From JACVRW01 sp034664085 (GTDB lineage: Bacteria > Actinomycetota > Thermoleophilia > Solirubrobacterales > Thermoleophilaceae), in assembly GCA_034664085.1 (NCBI GenBank), contig JAXDII010000100.1, positions 39,374 through 103,373 on the forward strand: DNA of 64,000 nt. Direction: 5' to 3'. The notes under the pieces are model-generated. The model ran no database searches and was not told where the DNA came from. It was given only the letters and a program-made list of their open reading frames with translations. Shown here piece by piece: positions 14,694-23,608 of this stretch; positions within the stretch are counted from its first letter, which is position 1; the number at the start of each line of letters is the position of its first letter. The translations under genes were made by a program, and so were the position numbers.

Positions 14694-16130
14694 TCAGGAG
14701 AGCGGCGCGTCCTCGTAGACCGTGACGGTCTCGGTGTAGAACTCGATCGCCGCGCGACCCTGCTCGTGCGGCCCCCAGCCGGAGCTCTTCAGGCCCCCGA
14801 ACGGCACGTGCGGGTCGGACCCGGGCGTCGGCGAGTTCACGTGCAGGATGCCGGCCTGGAGCTCGCCCGCGAAGCGCTGCGCCGCGCGCAGGTCGCGCGT
14901 GAAGATCGAGGCGGCGAGCCCGAACGGCACCGCGTTGGCCCGCTCGAGCACCTCGTCGAGCCCCGAGTAGGGATATAGGGAGGTGACCGGGCCGAAGACC
15001 TCCTCGCAGGAGAGATAGGCGTCGTCGGCTAGGCCCTCGAACACCGTCGGGGCGATCAGGTACCCCGTGTCGTCGGCGCGCTCCCCGCCGGCGATCGCGG
15101 TCCCGCCCTCGGAGCGGCCGCGCTCGACCGCCGCGAGCACCTCCTGCATGGGCCCTTCGGCGACCACCGGCCCGACCTCGGTGGCGGGGTCGGCGGGGTC
15201 GCCCACGGCTCCGCGGCCAATCCGCTCCAACAGCAGCTCGCGGAAGCGGCCGTAGACGTCGTCGTGGACGTAGATGCGGCGCGTGGCGGTGCACTTCTGC
15301 CCCGCCGACCAGAACGCCCCTGCGTAGGCGGCCTCCGCGGCGCGCTCGAGCTCGGCGTCCGCCGCGACGATCAGCGGGCTGTGTCCGCCCAGCTCCAGCT
15401 GCACCCGGCAGCCGCGGGCGGTTGCCTGGTCGCGCACCGAGTGGCCGACCGGCACCGAGCCGGTGAACGAGATCGCGCGGACGCCCGGGTTGGCGACCAG
15501 CTCGGCGCCGACCTTCGAGCCCGCTCCGGTCAGCACGTTGAGCACGCCGGAAGGAAGCTGTGCCTCGGCGAAGCACTCGGCCAGGTGCAGCCCGGTGCGC
15601 GGCGCCTCGTACCCGAGCTTGAGGACGACGGTGTTGCCGCAGATCAGCGCCGGCGCGAGCTTCCACGCGGGGATCGCGAACGGGAAGTTCCAGGGCGTGA
15701 TCAGGCCGACCACTCCGAGCGGGCGCCTGATCGTGTAGAGCCGCTGGTTCGCCACCGACGGCTCGTAGACCTCGCCCGCCGGCCGCCACGCCTCGCCGGC
15801 GGAGAAGCGCAGGATCGCGGCCACGCGCCCGGCCTCCATGCGGGCCTCGCGCAGCGGCTTGCCCATCTCGGCGGTCATGTCCTGCGCGATCCGCTCGGCG
15901 CGGGCCTCGACGGCGTCGGCGGCCCGGTAGAAGCACGCCGCCCGCTGCCCCGCCGGCAGCGCAGCCCAGGCCGGGAAGGCCGCGGCGGCCGCGTCCACGG
16001 CCGCCCGGGCGTCGTCCGCCGTCGACGCTGGGTAGACGCCGGCCACCTCGTCCGGGCGCCATGGGTTGCGCTTCTCGTAGGTCTCGCCGGACTCGCTGTC
16101 GCGCCACTCGCCGGCCACGTAGTTCTTCAT
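14694..16130 (-). CDS. NAD(P)-dependent aldehyde dehydrogenase
   Basis: 478-aa aldehyde dehydrogenase superfamily enzyme oxidising an aldehyde to an acid. Seen: LGVVGLITPWNFPFAIPAWK, nucleotide-site SFTGSVPVG, catalytic Glu in ELGGHSP (~residue 248), catalytic Cys in SAGQKCTATRR (~278) and FGPVTSLYPY. ATG 16130 shares one base with the stop of the ThDP enzyme (TGATG). The same frame stays open through the upstream gene, but that apparent 1005-aa product is only a shadow. It is the last gene of the long liv-hyuAB operon, where it would oxidise the aldehyde released by the decarboxylase. Confidence 0.93.
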   Translation of the reverse strand: MKNYVAGEWRDSESGETYEKRNPWRPDEVAGVYPASTADDARAAVDAAAAAFPAWAALPAGQRAACFYRAADAVEARAERIAQDMTAEMGKPLREARMEAGRVAAILRFSAGEAWRPAGEVYEPSVANQRLYTIRRPLGVVGLITPWNFPFAIPAWKLAPALICGNTVVLKLGYEAPRTGLHLAECFAEAQLPSGVLNVLTGAGSKVGAELVANPGVRAISFTGSVPVGHSVRDQATARGCRVQLELGGHSPLIVAADAELERAAEAAYAGAFWSAGQKCTATRRIYVHDDVYGRFRELLLERIGRGAVGDPADPATEVGPVVAEGPMQEVLAAVERGRSEGGTAIAGGERADDTGYLIAPTVFEGLADDAYLSCEEVFGPVTSLYPYSGLDEVLERANAVPFGLAASIFTRDLRAAQRFAGELQAGILHVNSPTPGSDPHVPFGGLKSSGWGPHEQGRAAIEFYTETVTVYEDAPLS

Positions 16131-17836
16131 CACGCTCTCCTTCGATACCAGCTCGGCGACGTGGTCGGCGGCGGGTCGAGCGCCGCCCGCACCACGATCA
16201 TCGACGGCCGCCCGTTGGAGAGGTGGCGCTCCAGCGCCCCGGCCAGCGAGGTGCCGAGGTCCTCCACCTCCTCCGCCTCGACGCCAAACGCGGTGGCCAG
16301 CGCGACGAAGTCGGGGGTGTGCAGCTCGGTGCCGAACGTGTCCTCGCCCGCCAGGCGCTGATCGAAGCGCAGCATCCCGTAGCCGCCGTCGTCGACGAGC
16401 AGGACCGTGACGGGGATGTTGTCCTGCGCCGCCGTGGCCAGCTCCCCGCACGCGAACAGGAAGCCGCCATCGCCGCAGACGCTCAGCACCGGCGCCGGCT
16501 GGGCCAGCGCCGCGCCGAGGCTGGCCGGGAACCCGAAGCCGAGCGTGCCCCAGCCCATCGGGTAGCCGAGCTTCCGCGGCCCCGCGACGGGGTGGAAGGC
16601 GCCCAGCCAGTAGCCGGGGATGCACATGTCGCAGAACAGGACGGCCTCGGCGGGCAGCGCGTCGCGCACGGTCGACAGCAGGGTGGCCGCCTCGGGGTGC
16701 TCCGCCTCCAGGCGCGCCATCACCTCCTCGCGCAGCTGCGCCAGCCGCGCCCCGACGGCCTGGACCCCGTCCCGGGCCTCGAGCCGCCTGGCGAGCATCC
16801 CGCACAGGTCGGCGGCCTCGCCCACCAGGACGGCGTCGGCCCCGTAGTTCTTGGTCCCGTCTGCCGGGTCGACGTTGATCACCACCAGCCGCGGCGGCCG
16901 CGGCTGGAGCCAGTTCTGGGTCATCATCCCGTCGAAGTCGGTTCCGACGGCCACCACCACGTCGGCCTCGTCCCACAGCGCCCCGACCTCCGGGACGTGG
17001 GGCGGCAGCCCGACCCGGCAGGGGTGCTCCAGCGGCATGAGGCCGCGCCCCAGGTAGGTCTCGATGACCGGCGCGGCCAGCGCGGTCGCCAGCCGTCCGA
17101 CGGCGTCGCCGGCCCCGCCGCGCAGCGCCCCGCCTCCGGCCCAGATCAGCGGCCGCTCCGCACCGGCGAGCAGCGCCGCGACCTCGTCGATCGAGGCGAC
17201 GGCCTCCGTCGCAGAGGCCTCTGCGGGCTCGGGCCCGACACCGAGGCGGCTCGGCAGCGACCCGGCGGCGGGCTCCGGCCCGGCGGCGAGCGGAGCCTTC
17301 AGCAGGTCGGTCGGGATCTCGAGGTAGACGGGGCCCGACGACGGCGCCAGCGCGATACGGATCGCCTCGGCCGCCAGTACCGGCAGCTCCTCCACGCGCG
17401 TGACGCGCAGCGCCGCCTTCACGACGGGAGCGAACATCCCCGCCTGGTCGCGCGTCTCGTGGAGCACGCCGCGGTGCACGCCGGGACGGCGCAGCGCCGC
17501 CGCGATGTCCGTGGCGATCACCAGCACCGGCGATTTGGACTCCATCGCCTCGCCCGTGGCGCCCAGCGCGTTTGCCGCCCCGGGCCCGGTCGTGGTGATC
17601 GCCACGCCGAGGCGGCCTGTGGCGCGCGCCGACCCGTCGGCGGCGTACACCGCCGTCTGCTCGTGGCGAACGCCGACCAGCCGGATGCCGGAGCGCTGCA
17701 GCGCCGCCCACAGCGGCAGGTTGTGCACGCCGGGCAGGCCGAACGCCTGCTCGACGCCGGCGCTCTCCAGGACGGCGAGCAGGGCTTCGGCGCCGTTGGC
17801 CGGCGCCGCGGCCGTGGCCGTGGCCGTGGCGGCCAT
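16130..17836 (-). CDS. Thiamine-diphosphate-dependent decarboxylase/acetolactate-synthase-like enzyme
   Basis: 568-aa three-domain ThDP enzyme. The N-terminal PYR domain has the catalytic Glu in VRHEQTAVYAADG (~residue 58) and TTTGPGAANALG. The middle domain follows, and the C-terminal PP domain has GDGGFLFACGELATAA (~453). The usual cofactor-binding Asn after the GDG motif is replaced: the sequence reads LLVDDGGYGML. This variant is known to me in some 2-oxo-acid decarboxylase-like proteins but is worth noting. Residues 2-9 come from a GCCGTG triple repeat (17811-17828). Gene order (2-hydroxyacid dehydrogenase - ThDP enzyme - aldehyde dehydrogenase) suggests decarboxylation of a 2-oxo acid to an aldehyde. 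Coupled to both neighbours by TGATG. Confidence 0.88.
   Translation of the reverse strand: MAATATATAAAPANGAEALLAVLESAGVEQAFGLPGVHNLPLWAALQRSGIRLVGVRHEQTAVYAADGSARATGRLGVAITTTGPGAANALGATGEAMESKSPVLVIATDIAAALRRPGVHRGVLHETRDQAGMFAPVVKAALRVTRVEELPVLAAEAIRIALAPSSGPVYLEIPTDLLKAPLAAGPEPAAGSLPSRLGVGPEPAEASATEAVASIDEVAALLAGAERPLIWAGGGALRGGAGDAVGRLATALAAPVIETYLGRGLMPLEHPCRVGLPPHVPEVGALWDEADVVVAVGTDFDGMMTQNWLQPRPPRLVVINVDPADGTKNYGADAVLVGEAADLCGMLARRLEARDGVQAVGARLAQLREEVMARLEAEHPEAATLLSTVRDALPAEAVLFCDMCIPGYWLGAFHPVAGPRKLGYPMGWGTLGFGFPASLGAALAQPAPVLSVCGDGGFLFACGELATAAQDNIPVTVLLVDDGGYGMLRFDQRLAGEDTFGTELHTPDFVALATAFGVEAEEVEDLGTSLAGALERHLSNGRPSMIVVRAALDPPPTTSPSWYRRRA
17811..17828. repeat. Hexanucleotide repeat (GCCGTG)x3
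   Basis: Three perfect GCCGTG units at the 5' end of the ThDP enzyme gene, encoding alternating Ala-Thr after the start Met. In-frame slippage would only lengthen or shorten a disordered N-terminus. Confidence 0.7.
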
Positions 17837-18858
17837 CAGGACGTGCCCTCCGCCGCCGCCGCGGCTTCGGCGTCCAGCTCGCGCCGGCGCTCGAACGCCT
17901 CCGGGTTCACGACGCCTTCCGGGGACCCGCCGCTCAGCACCTGGATCACCGCGTGCGTGGCCATGGTCACCATGTCGTCGATCGAGCCGGCGCTGAGCCC
18001 GCCGACGTGCGGGGACAGCACGACGTTGGGCATCTCGAGCAGGCGCGAGAACGCCGGCGGCTCGTCCTCGAAGACGTCGAGGCCGGCGGCGCGCAGCCGT
18101 CCGCCGGCGAGCGCCTCGGCCAGGCTCGTCTCCTCCACGAGGCCGCCCCGTGAGGTGTTCACCAGGATCGCCTCGGAGCGCATCAGCGACAACTCGCGCG
18201 CGCCGATCAGCTCCGTCGTCTGCTCGTTGAGCGGCGTATGGATCGACACGACGTCCGAGCGCGCGAGCAGGTCGTCGAGCTCGACGTTCGAGTCCGGCGG
18301 CAGCGTCGGGTCGCATACCAGCACCTCGACGCCGAAGCCGCGCAGGCGCCTGCCGACGGCTCGGCCGATCGTGCCGTAGCCGACGATCCCGACCGTCTTG
18401 CCGTGGAGGTGCCACGGGGTCAGCGGACCGGCGCGGTTCCACTCCCCGCGGCGGACCGAGGCGTCGTGCTCGACCACGCGCCGGATCGTCGCGAGGATGA
18501 GCGCCAGCGCGTGGTCGGCGACCGTCTCCTCGTTGGCTCCCGGCGTGGTCGCGATCACCACGCCGGCCTCGGTGGCGGCGTCGATGTCGATCGAGTCGGT
18601 GCCGACGCCCGTGCGCGCGACGACGCGCAGCTGCGGCGCCGCCGCGAACACGGTCGCGTCGAACGGGTCCGTGCTCGCGATCGCGGCTACTGCGTCGCGC
18701 ATGATCAGGCCTACCTCCGCGGGCGTCCTGGCGCCCAGCTTGGGCGCCAGCTCGATCGTGCAGCCCGCCTCCCGCAGGAGGCCGCCGGTCTTGGGGTCGT
18801 CGGGCCGGAAGGTCGGCCACGTGACCACCACCGTGCCGGTCAGGGGCGCGCCCGTCAT
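17836..18858 (-). CDS. D-2-hydroxyacid dehydrogenase (phosphoglycerate dehydrogenase family)
   Basis: 340-aa NAD-dependent dehydrogenase. Rossmann motif GIVGYGTIGRAVGRRLRGFG near residue 155, preceded by VARTGVGTDSIDIDAATEAG; catalytic Arg in LVNTSRGGLVEE, Glu in LDVFEDEPPA and His in SPHVGGLSAGS. It interconverts a 2-hydroxy acid and a 2-oxo acid in the cytoplasm. ATG 18858 is taken as the start; the frame is open further upstream without a better start. TGATG overlap with the ThDP gene makes sequential oxidation then decarboxylation of one substrate a reasonable proposal. Confidence 0.9.
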   Translation of the reverse strand: MTGAPLTGTVVVTWPTFRPDDPKTGGLLREAGCTIELAPKLGARTPAEVGLIMRDAVAAIASTDPFDATVFAAAPQLRVVARTGVGTDSIDIDAATEAGVVIATTPGANEETVADHALALILATIRRVVEHDASVRRGEWNRAGPLTPWHLHGKTVGIVGYGTIGRAVGRRLRGFGVEVLVCDPTLPPDSNVELDDLLARSDVVSIHTPLNEQTTELIGARELSLMRSEAILVNTSRGGLVEETSLAEALAGGRLRAAGLDVFEDEPPAFSRLLEMPNVVLSPHVGGLSAGSIDDMVTMATHAVIQVLSGGSPEGVVNPEAFERRRELDAEAAAAAEGTS

Positions 18859-18947
18859 GGCCGCGCACCGGGCCGCTTCGGGCCATCGATTTCGTGTGTG
18901 ATCGGCCCCGCTGCGCGGAGCGATTCGAGTACGTCGTCTTTCATGCG

Positions 18948-20753
18948 CTAGCCCGAAGCCCCGGCGCGCAGGCGCTCGGTCTCTTCCGCGTCGACCTCGT
19001 AGTGGGCCGCATCGGCGTCGACGCACCGCACTGCGACTCCGTACAGGTCGCGGGCCGCCTCGATGCTCACGAACTCGTCGATCACATCGTCGAGCACCCA
19101 CTCGACGGGACGCGTCTTCGGGTCCTCCCAGCCGGCCCCGCCGGCGCCCCACACGCGGGTCACGTGACCGTGCCTGGTGGGGATGCCGCTGCGCATCACG
19201 CCCTCCTCGGCTTCTTCTGCGCCCTTCCAGTCGGTCGTGAGGCCCGAGCCCATCCCCGGCTGGCCACCGGCCCAGCCCCAGATCTCCGTGGTGCCGCGAT
19301 TCCCGGTCATCGACAGGGTGCCGTCGCCGGCGGTGAGCTTGAACGCGCGGTCGATGCCGAGCGCACCGCGGTGTCTCCCGGCGCCCGCCGAGTCCTGGAT
19401 GAACCCGTAGCGCGTGGTGATCATCGGGTAGAGGCGCTCCTGCACCTCGACCGGCTCGTTGCGCGTTCCGGACGCGAACAGCGACAGCGCCGTGTGGTTG
19501 TCCTTCTTGCCGGGACGGGCGCCGAAGCCGACCTCCTTCCAGATGTACATGACGAACTCGCTGGCGTGGCCCTCGCGGCCATCGGGGCCCGCCGCCACCA
19601 TCGCGACCAGGTTGCCCGGGCACGCCATCGAGCGCTCCGGCAGCATCTGGAGGTAGCACGCGAAGACCGCCGCGCACGTCACGTCGTACGACGTGGCGAA
19701 GGCGCCGGACAGCGGCCTCGGGAACTGCGCGCTCGTGATCAGCCCCGGCGGGTTGGTCACGTCGATCGCGTTGAAGACGCCCTCGTTCACGGGGACGTGC
19801 GGGAAGATCGCCTTGGTGGCGACCATCAGCGCCGACATCGTCACCGAGTGCGTCGAGTTGACCGCGCCGATCGCCTCAGGGGCGCTTCCGGTGAGGTCGT
19901 ACGCCGCCCGGTCGCCCGCGATCGTGACCTTCATCTTGATCGGTAGCCGCGTCTCGCGGTCGCCGCCCGGATCGAAGTCCACGGCGTCCTCCCACTCGTA
20001 GGTCCCGTCGGGGAGCTTCGTGAACTCCTCGCGCAGGAGCGCCTCCGAGTAGCGGATCAGCTCGTCCATCTCGTTCTTGATGAGATCGACGCCGTACTTG
20101 TCCATCAGCTCCTGGAGCCGCTGCTCGCCGGTGCGGCACGACGCGATCTGGGCGTACATGTCGCCCTGCGTCGTGTCCGGCACGCGGACGTTGCGCAGGA
20201 TGAAGCGCATCACCTCGGTGTCCACCTCGCCCTCGCGGACGAAGTGCATCGGCGTGATGTAGAGCGCCTCGCCGTACGTGGACTGCGCCTCGGGCGCGAA
20301 CGAGCCCGGCACCGGGCCGCCCATGTCCGACCAGTGCGCCGAGTTCTGGACGAAGGCGATCAGCTCGCCATCGCGGAACACGGGCATGATCGTCCGGACG
20401 TCCTGCGCGTGCGTGCCGCCCAGGAAGGGGTCGTTCATGATGAAGATGTCGCCCTGGTGGATCTCCTCGCGGCCGATCCACTCGATCATCGCCCGCACCG
20501 TGAACGGCGTGGTGCCGACGTGAGCGGGCAGGTCCTGGTTGCCCTCGGCCACCATGCGGCCGGTGGCGTCGCAGATCGCCGCGCTGAAGTCGCGGCCCTC
20601 GCTCACGACGAGCGAGTGGCTGACGCGCTCGAGCATCAGGCCCATCTCGTCGACGAGCCCCATGAACGCGTTGCGAAGCACCTCGAAGGTGATCGGATCG
20701 ATGTCACCGGTGCCGACGTTCGTGCCGGCGGCCGCTGCTTGCGTGGTCGTCAC
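18948..20753 (-). CDS. hyuB: Hydantoinase B/oxoprolinase family protein (HyuB), copy 2
   Basis: 601-aa partner of HyuA copy 2. DPITFEVLRNAFMGLVDEMG at the start, metal-site-like NDPFLGGTHAQDV (~residue 107), ITSAQFPRPLSGAFATSYDV and a C-terminal GHVTRVWGAGGAGWEDPKTR match the family. The start is GTG at 20753, overlapping the hyuA stop (GTGA). Sequence differs clearly from copies 1 and 3, so this is not a recent tandem duplication. It sits between a Liv-type importer and a dehydrogenase/decarboxylase series, which points to an imported cyclic amide that yields a hydroxy- or oxo-acid. Confidence 0.92.
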   Translation of the reverse strand: MTTTQAAAAGTNVGTGDIDPITFEVLRNAFMGLVDEMGLMLERVSHSLVVSEGRDFSAAICDATGRMVAEGNQDLPAHVGTTPFTVRAMIEWIGREEIHQGDIFIMNDPFLGGTHAQDVRTIMPVFRDGELIAFVQNSAHWSDMGGPVPGSFAPEAQSTYGEALYITPMHFVREGEVDTEVMRFILRNVRVPDTTQGDMYAQIASCRTGEQRLQELMDKYGVDLIKNEMDELIRYSEALLREEFTKLPDGTYEWEDAVDFDPGGDRETRLPIKMKVTIAGDRAAYDLTGSAPEAIGAVNSTHSVTMSALMVATKAIFPHVPVNEGVFNAIDVTNPPGLITSAQFPRPLSGAFATSYDVTCAAVFACYLQMLPERSMACPGNLVAMVAAGPDGREGHASEFVMYIWKEVGFGARPGKKDNHTALSLFASGTRNEPVEVQERLYPMITTRYGFIQDSAGAGRHRGALGIDRAFKLTAGDGTLSMTGNRGTTEIWGWAGGQPGMGSGLTTDWKGAEEAEEGVMRSGIPTRHGHVTRVWGAGGAGWEDPKTRPVEWVLDDVIDEFVSIEAARDLYGVAVRCVDADAAHYEVDAEETERLRAGASG

Positions 20754-22807
20754 TCCGAGTGCTCCTTGTTGTTGTTGAAGGTGATGAGGATGTTGTTGAC
20801 CTCGTCCACGCGGCCCGTCGCGTCCGGCGGGAGCACGATCGTGGTGTCGAGCCGCTCGACGATGCACGGGCCGGCGATCTCGTCGCCGACGCTCAGGGAG
20901 TTGCGGTCGATGACGCGCGTGTCCACCCAGCCGGTGCTCTCGAAGTGCACCTCGCGCCGGCGCTCGGGGAGCGGCGTGCGGTTGCTCTCCGCGTAGCGGA
21001 GCGCGGCGAGGTCGGGCTTGGCCCGCTCGCCGCGCGCCGTGACGCGCAGCGTCGAGGTCTCCACCGCCTGCTCCGGGTGGGCGTAGCTGTACTGGCGGCG
21101 ATGCTCCTCGTGGAACTGGGCGATCGCGGCCGTCATCCCCGCTTCCGAGATCTCGGTCAGATCGACCGTCACCGAGTGGAGCTGGCCGACGTAGCGGATG
21201 TCCACCCCGAGCTCGACGGTGACCTCGTCCTCGGGCACCCCCTGGCGCACGAGGTTGCCGACGACGCGCTCCCGCATGCCGTCATAGACCTCGCGCATGT
21301 CGTCGTAGTCGATGTCGTCCTGACGGCGCACGTACGCCCAGGAGAAGTCGTCCAGCGGGTCGGAGAACAGCAGGCCCATCGCCGAGGTCACGCCCGGGAA
21401 CGGCGGGACGATCACCTCGGGCATCTGCAGCTCGCGGGCCAGGTCGGCGGCGTGCAGCGAGCCCGCGCCGCCGAACGAGATCAGGCTGAACTCGCGCGGG
21501 TCGAAGCCGCGCTCGACCGTGACCGTGCGGACCGCCTTGGCCATGTTCGAGTTCGAGATCCTCAGGATGCCCTCGGCTGCCTCCTCGAGCGAGAGGCCGA
21601 GCGGATCGGCGATCCGCTCCTGGATCGCTGCCGCCGCCTTGTCGCGGTCGAGCTGCATCCGGCCGTCGAGGAAGAGGTCGTTCGAGACCCGGCCGAGCAC
21701 GAGCTGCGCGTCCGTGTTCGTGGGCTCCACGCCGCCTTCGCCGTAACAGGCCGGGCCGGGCACGGCGCCCGCCGACTGCGGCCCGCTGCGCGGGTAGCCG
21801 GCGGGATCGAGCCATGCGATCGACCCGCCGCCGGCGCCGATCGACATCACGTCGACCGACGGGAAGCGGATCGGCATGCCCCACTCGAGGTCGAACTCGG
21901 TCGTGAGGTGCGCATGGCCGTCGCGCACGAGCCCGACCTCGGTGCTCGTGCCGCCCATGTCGAAGCCCACGGCGTTGGCCCGGCCGGCCGACGAGGCCAC
22001 CGCTGCCGCGGCGGTCACGCCCGCGGCGGGGCCGGAGTTCAGCGTCTTGACCGCCACGCCGGCCGCGTAGTCGGTCGTCATCGTGCCGCCGCCGTTGTGC
22101 ATCACCAGCACGATGTCGGCGCCGTAGCCGGCCTCGAGCAGGCGGCTGTCGAGGCGCTCCATGTACTTGCGCAGGACCGGAGCGGCGTAGGCGTTCGCGA
22201 CGGTCGTCGCAGTGCGCTCGAACTCGGGCGGCTCCGGCAGCACGTCGGTGGAGATCGAGACGTCGATCCCCGGGCACTCCTCGAGGACGATCTCGCGGAT
22301 GCGGCGCTCGTGCGTCGGGTTGGTGTGCGAGTTGATCAGGCAGATCGCCACCGACTCCAGCTTGCGCGCGCTGATCTTGCGGGCGACGTCGCGCACCGAC
22401 TCCTCGTCGAGCGCGATGATCACCTCGCCCTGGTAGTTCACGCGCTCCACCACCTCGAGGCGGTGGCGGCGGGGGATCATCGGAGCGGGCGGGTCCCAGA
22501 GGATGTCGTACAGGTCCTCGCGGTTGGCGCGCCGGATCTCCAGCACGTCGCGAAAGCCCTCGGTCGTCACGAGCGCCGATGGGGCCCCGCGCTTGGTGAT
22601 CACGGCGTTGGTCGTGACCGTCGTGCCATGGAAGAGCGTGTCCACGTCCGCCGGATCGATGCCGAGCGCCTGGAGGCCCTCCACCACGCCGATGTCGAAG
22701 GTCGGAGGAGTGGAGGGCACCTTCGCCACTCGGGCCTCGCCCGTCTCGCTCACCGCAAAGAAGTCGGTGAAGGTTCCACCCGTGTCACACCCGGCGATCC
22801 AGCCCAC
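20750..22807 (-). CDS. hyuA: Hydantoinase A/oxoprolinase family protein (HyuA), copy 2
   Basis: 685-aa ATP-binding subunit: CDTGGTFTDFF at residues 7-17, LFHGTTVTTNAVI, EFERTATTVANAYAAPVL, GFDMGGTSTEVGLV and SIGAGGGSIAWLDPAG. Usual family length. GTG 22807 start. It is 33 bp downstream of livG and in the same operon, so transport and ring opening would be co-expressed. The cytosolic HyuA-HyuB complex would hydrolyse an amide bond using ATP; homologues also include acetone and acetophenone carboxylases, so carboxylation cannot be excluded. Confidence 0.93.
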   Translation of the reverse strand: MGWIAGCDTGGTFTDFFAVSETGEARVAKVPSTPPTFDIGVVEGLQALGIDPADVDTLFHGTTVTTNAVITKRGAPSALVTTEGFRDVLEIRRANREDLYDILWDPPAPMIPRRHRLEVVERVNYQGEVIIALDEESVRDVARKISARKLESVAICLINSHTNPTHERRIREIVLEECPGIDVSISTDVLPEPPEFERTATTVANAYAAPVLRKYMERLDSRLLEAGYGADIVLVMHNGGGTMTTDYAAGVAVKTLNSGPAAGVTAAAAVASSAGRANAVGFDMGGTSTEVGLVRDGHAHLTTEFDLEWGMPIRFPSVDVMSIGAGGGSIAWLDPAGYPRSGPQSAGAVPGPACYGEGGVEPTNTDAQLVLGRVSNDLFLDGRMQLDRDKAAAAIQERIADPLGLSLEEAAEGILRISNSNMAKAVRTVTVERGFDPREFSLISFGGAGSLHAADLARELQMPEVIVPPFPGVTSAMGLLFSDPLDDFSWAYVRRQDDIDYDDMREVYDGMRERVVGNLVRQGVPEDEVTVELGVDIRYVGQLHSVTVDLTEISEAGMTAAIAQFHEEHRRQYSYAHPEQAVETSTLRVTARGERAKPDLAALRYAESNRTPLPERRREVHFESTGWVDTRVIDRNSLSVGDEIAGPCIVERLDTTIVLPPDATGRVDEVNNILITFNNNKEHSE

Positions 22808-22840
22808 AAATCCTCCAATCGTTATCCGTAACTTGAAACT

Positions 22841-23599
22841 TCATGACCCGAGGTAAGCGCTGATGACCGCGGGGTCGCGGCGTACCTCACTCGGCGCCCC
22901 GTGAGCGATCACGGCGCCCTCGTGCAGCACCAGGACCGAGTCGCAGGAGCGCATGATCAGCCCCACGTCGTGGTCCACGACGACTACGCCGCAGCCGTGC
23001 TCCGAGCGGATGCGCTGGAGCATCTCGCCCAGCTCCTGGGCCTCCCGGCCGTCGAGCCCCGCAGCCGGCTCGTCCAGCAGCACGAAGGCGGGCCGCTCGG
23101 CGAGCGCCCGCGCCAGCTCGGTTGCCCGGCGCAGGCCGTACGGCAGGTTCTCGACGAGCTGGTCGCCGTGCCTCTCCAGGCCCAGCTCGGCCATCACCTC
23201 GAGCGCGCGCTCGCGCGCGGCCCGAGCCGACAGCGAGGCGGTGGCCGCCACCCGCACGTTCTCGAACACCGTCATCCCGACGAACAGCCGCACGCTCTGG
23301 AACGTGCGTGCGATGCCCAGCCGGGCGATGCGGTGTGGCGGCAGCCACCGCCAGCTGACGTCCTCGAGCTCGAACGACCCCGCGTCCGGCTTGACCACGC
23401 CCGTGATGGCGTTCAGCAGCGTGGTCTTGCCGGATCCGTTGGGGCCGATCAGCCCGAGTATCTCGCGCTGGCCGACGCTCATGTCGACGCCGGCCAGCGC
23501 GCGCACGTGACCGAACTCCTTGCCGATCCCCGTAGCGACGAGTCGCTTGGGGGCCACTGAGGCATTCGTGCTTTCCATCTCGCCCAAGAGTCCGGTCAC
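22841..23599 (-). CDS. livG: Branched-chain amino acid-type ABC transporter, ATPase LivG
   Basis: 252-aa ATPase. Walker A is GPNGSGKTTL (~residues 51-60), followed by ARLGIARTFQSVRLF (Q-loop). The signature is degenerate: NLPYGLRRATELARAL stands where LivG usually has LSYGQQR. Walker B VLLDEPAAGLD and H-loop VVVDHDVGLIM are intact, and it ends with the LivG-like PAVISAYLG. The start could be 23599 or the internal Met at 23578. Unusually it lies after the binding protein, separated from the other transporter genes. Pairs with LivF on the LivH/LivM permeases. Confidence 0.9.
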   Translation of the reverse strand: MTGLLGEMESTNASVAPKRLVATGIGKEFGHVRALAGVDMSVGQREILGLIGPNGSGKTTLLNAITGVVKPDAGSFELEDVSWRWLPPHRIARLGIARTFQSVRLFVGMTVFENVRVAATASLSARAARERALEVMAELGLERHGDQLVENLPYGLRRATELARALAERPAFVLLDEPAAGLDGREAQELGEMLQRIRSEHGCGVVVVDHDVGLIMRSCDSVLVLHEGAVIAHGAPSEVRRDPAVISAYLGS

Positions 23600-23608
23600 G
23601 CGTCTCGG

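Noticed and set aside
14694..17711. Apparent 1005-codon fusion frame covering the aldehyde dehydrogenase and the gene before it
   Set aside because: Only the last 478 codons encode recognisable protein; the rest is an out-of-frame reading of the ThDP enzyme. The real start is ATG 16130 with a TGATG junction.
20759..22831. 690-codon plus-strand frame opposite hyuA copy 2
   Set aside because: Antisense shadow with no recognisable motif; hyuA motifs are complete on the minus strand.
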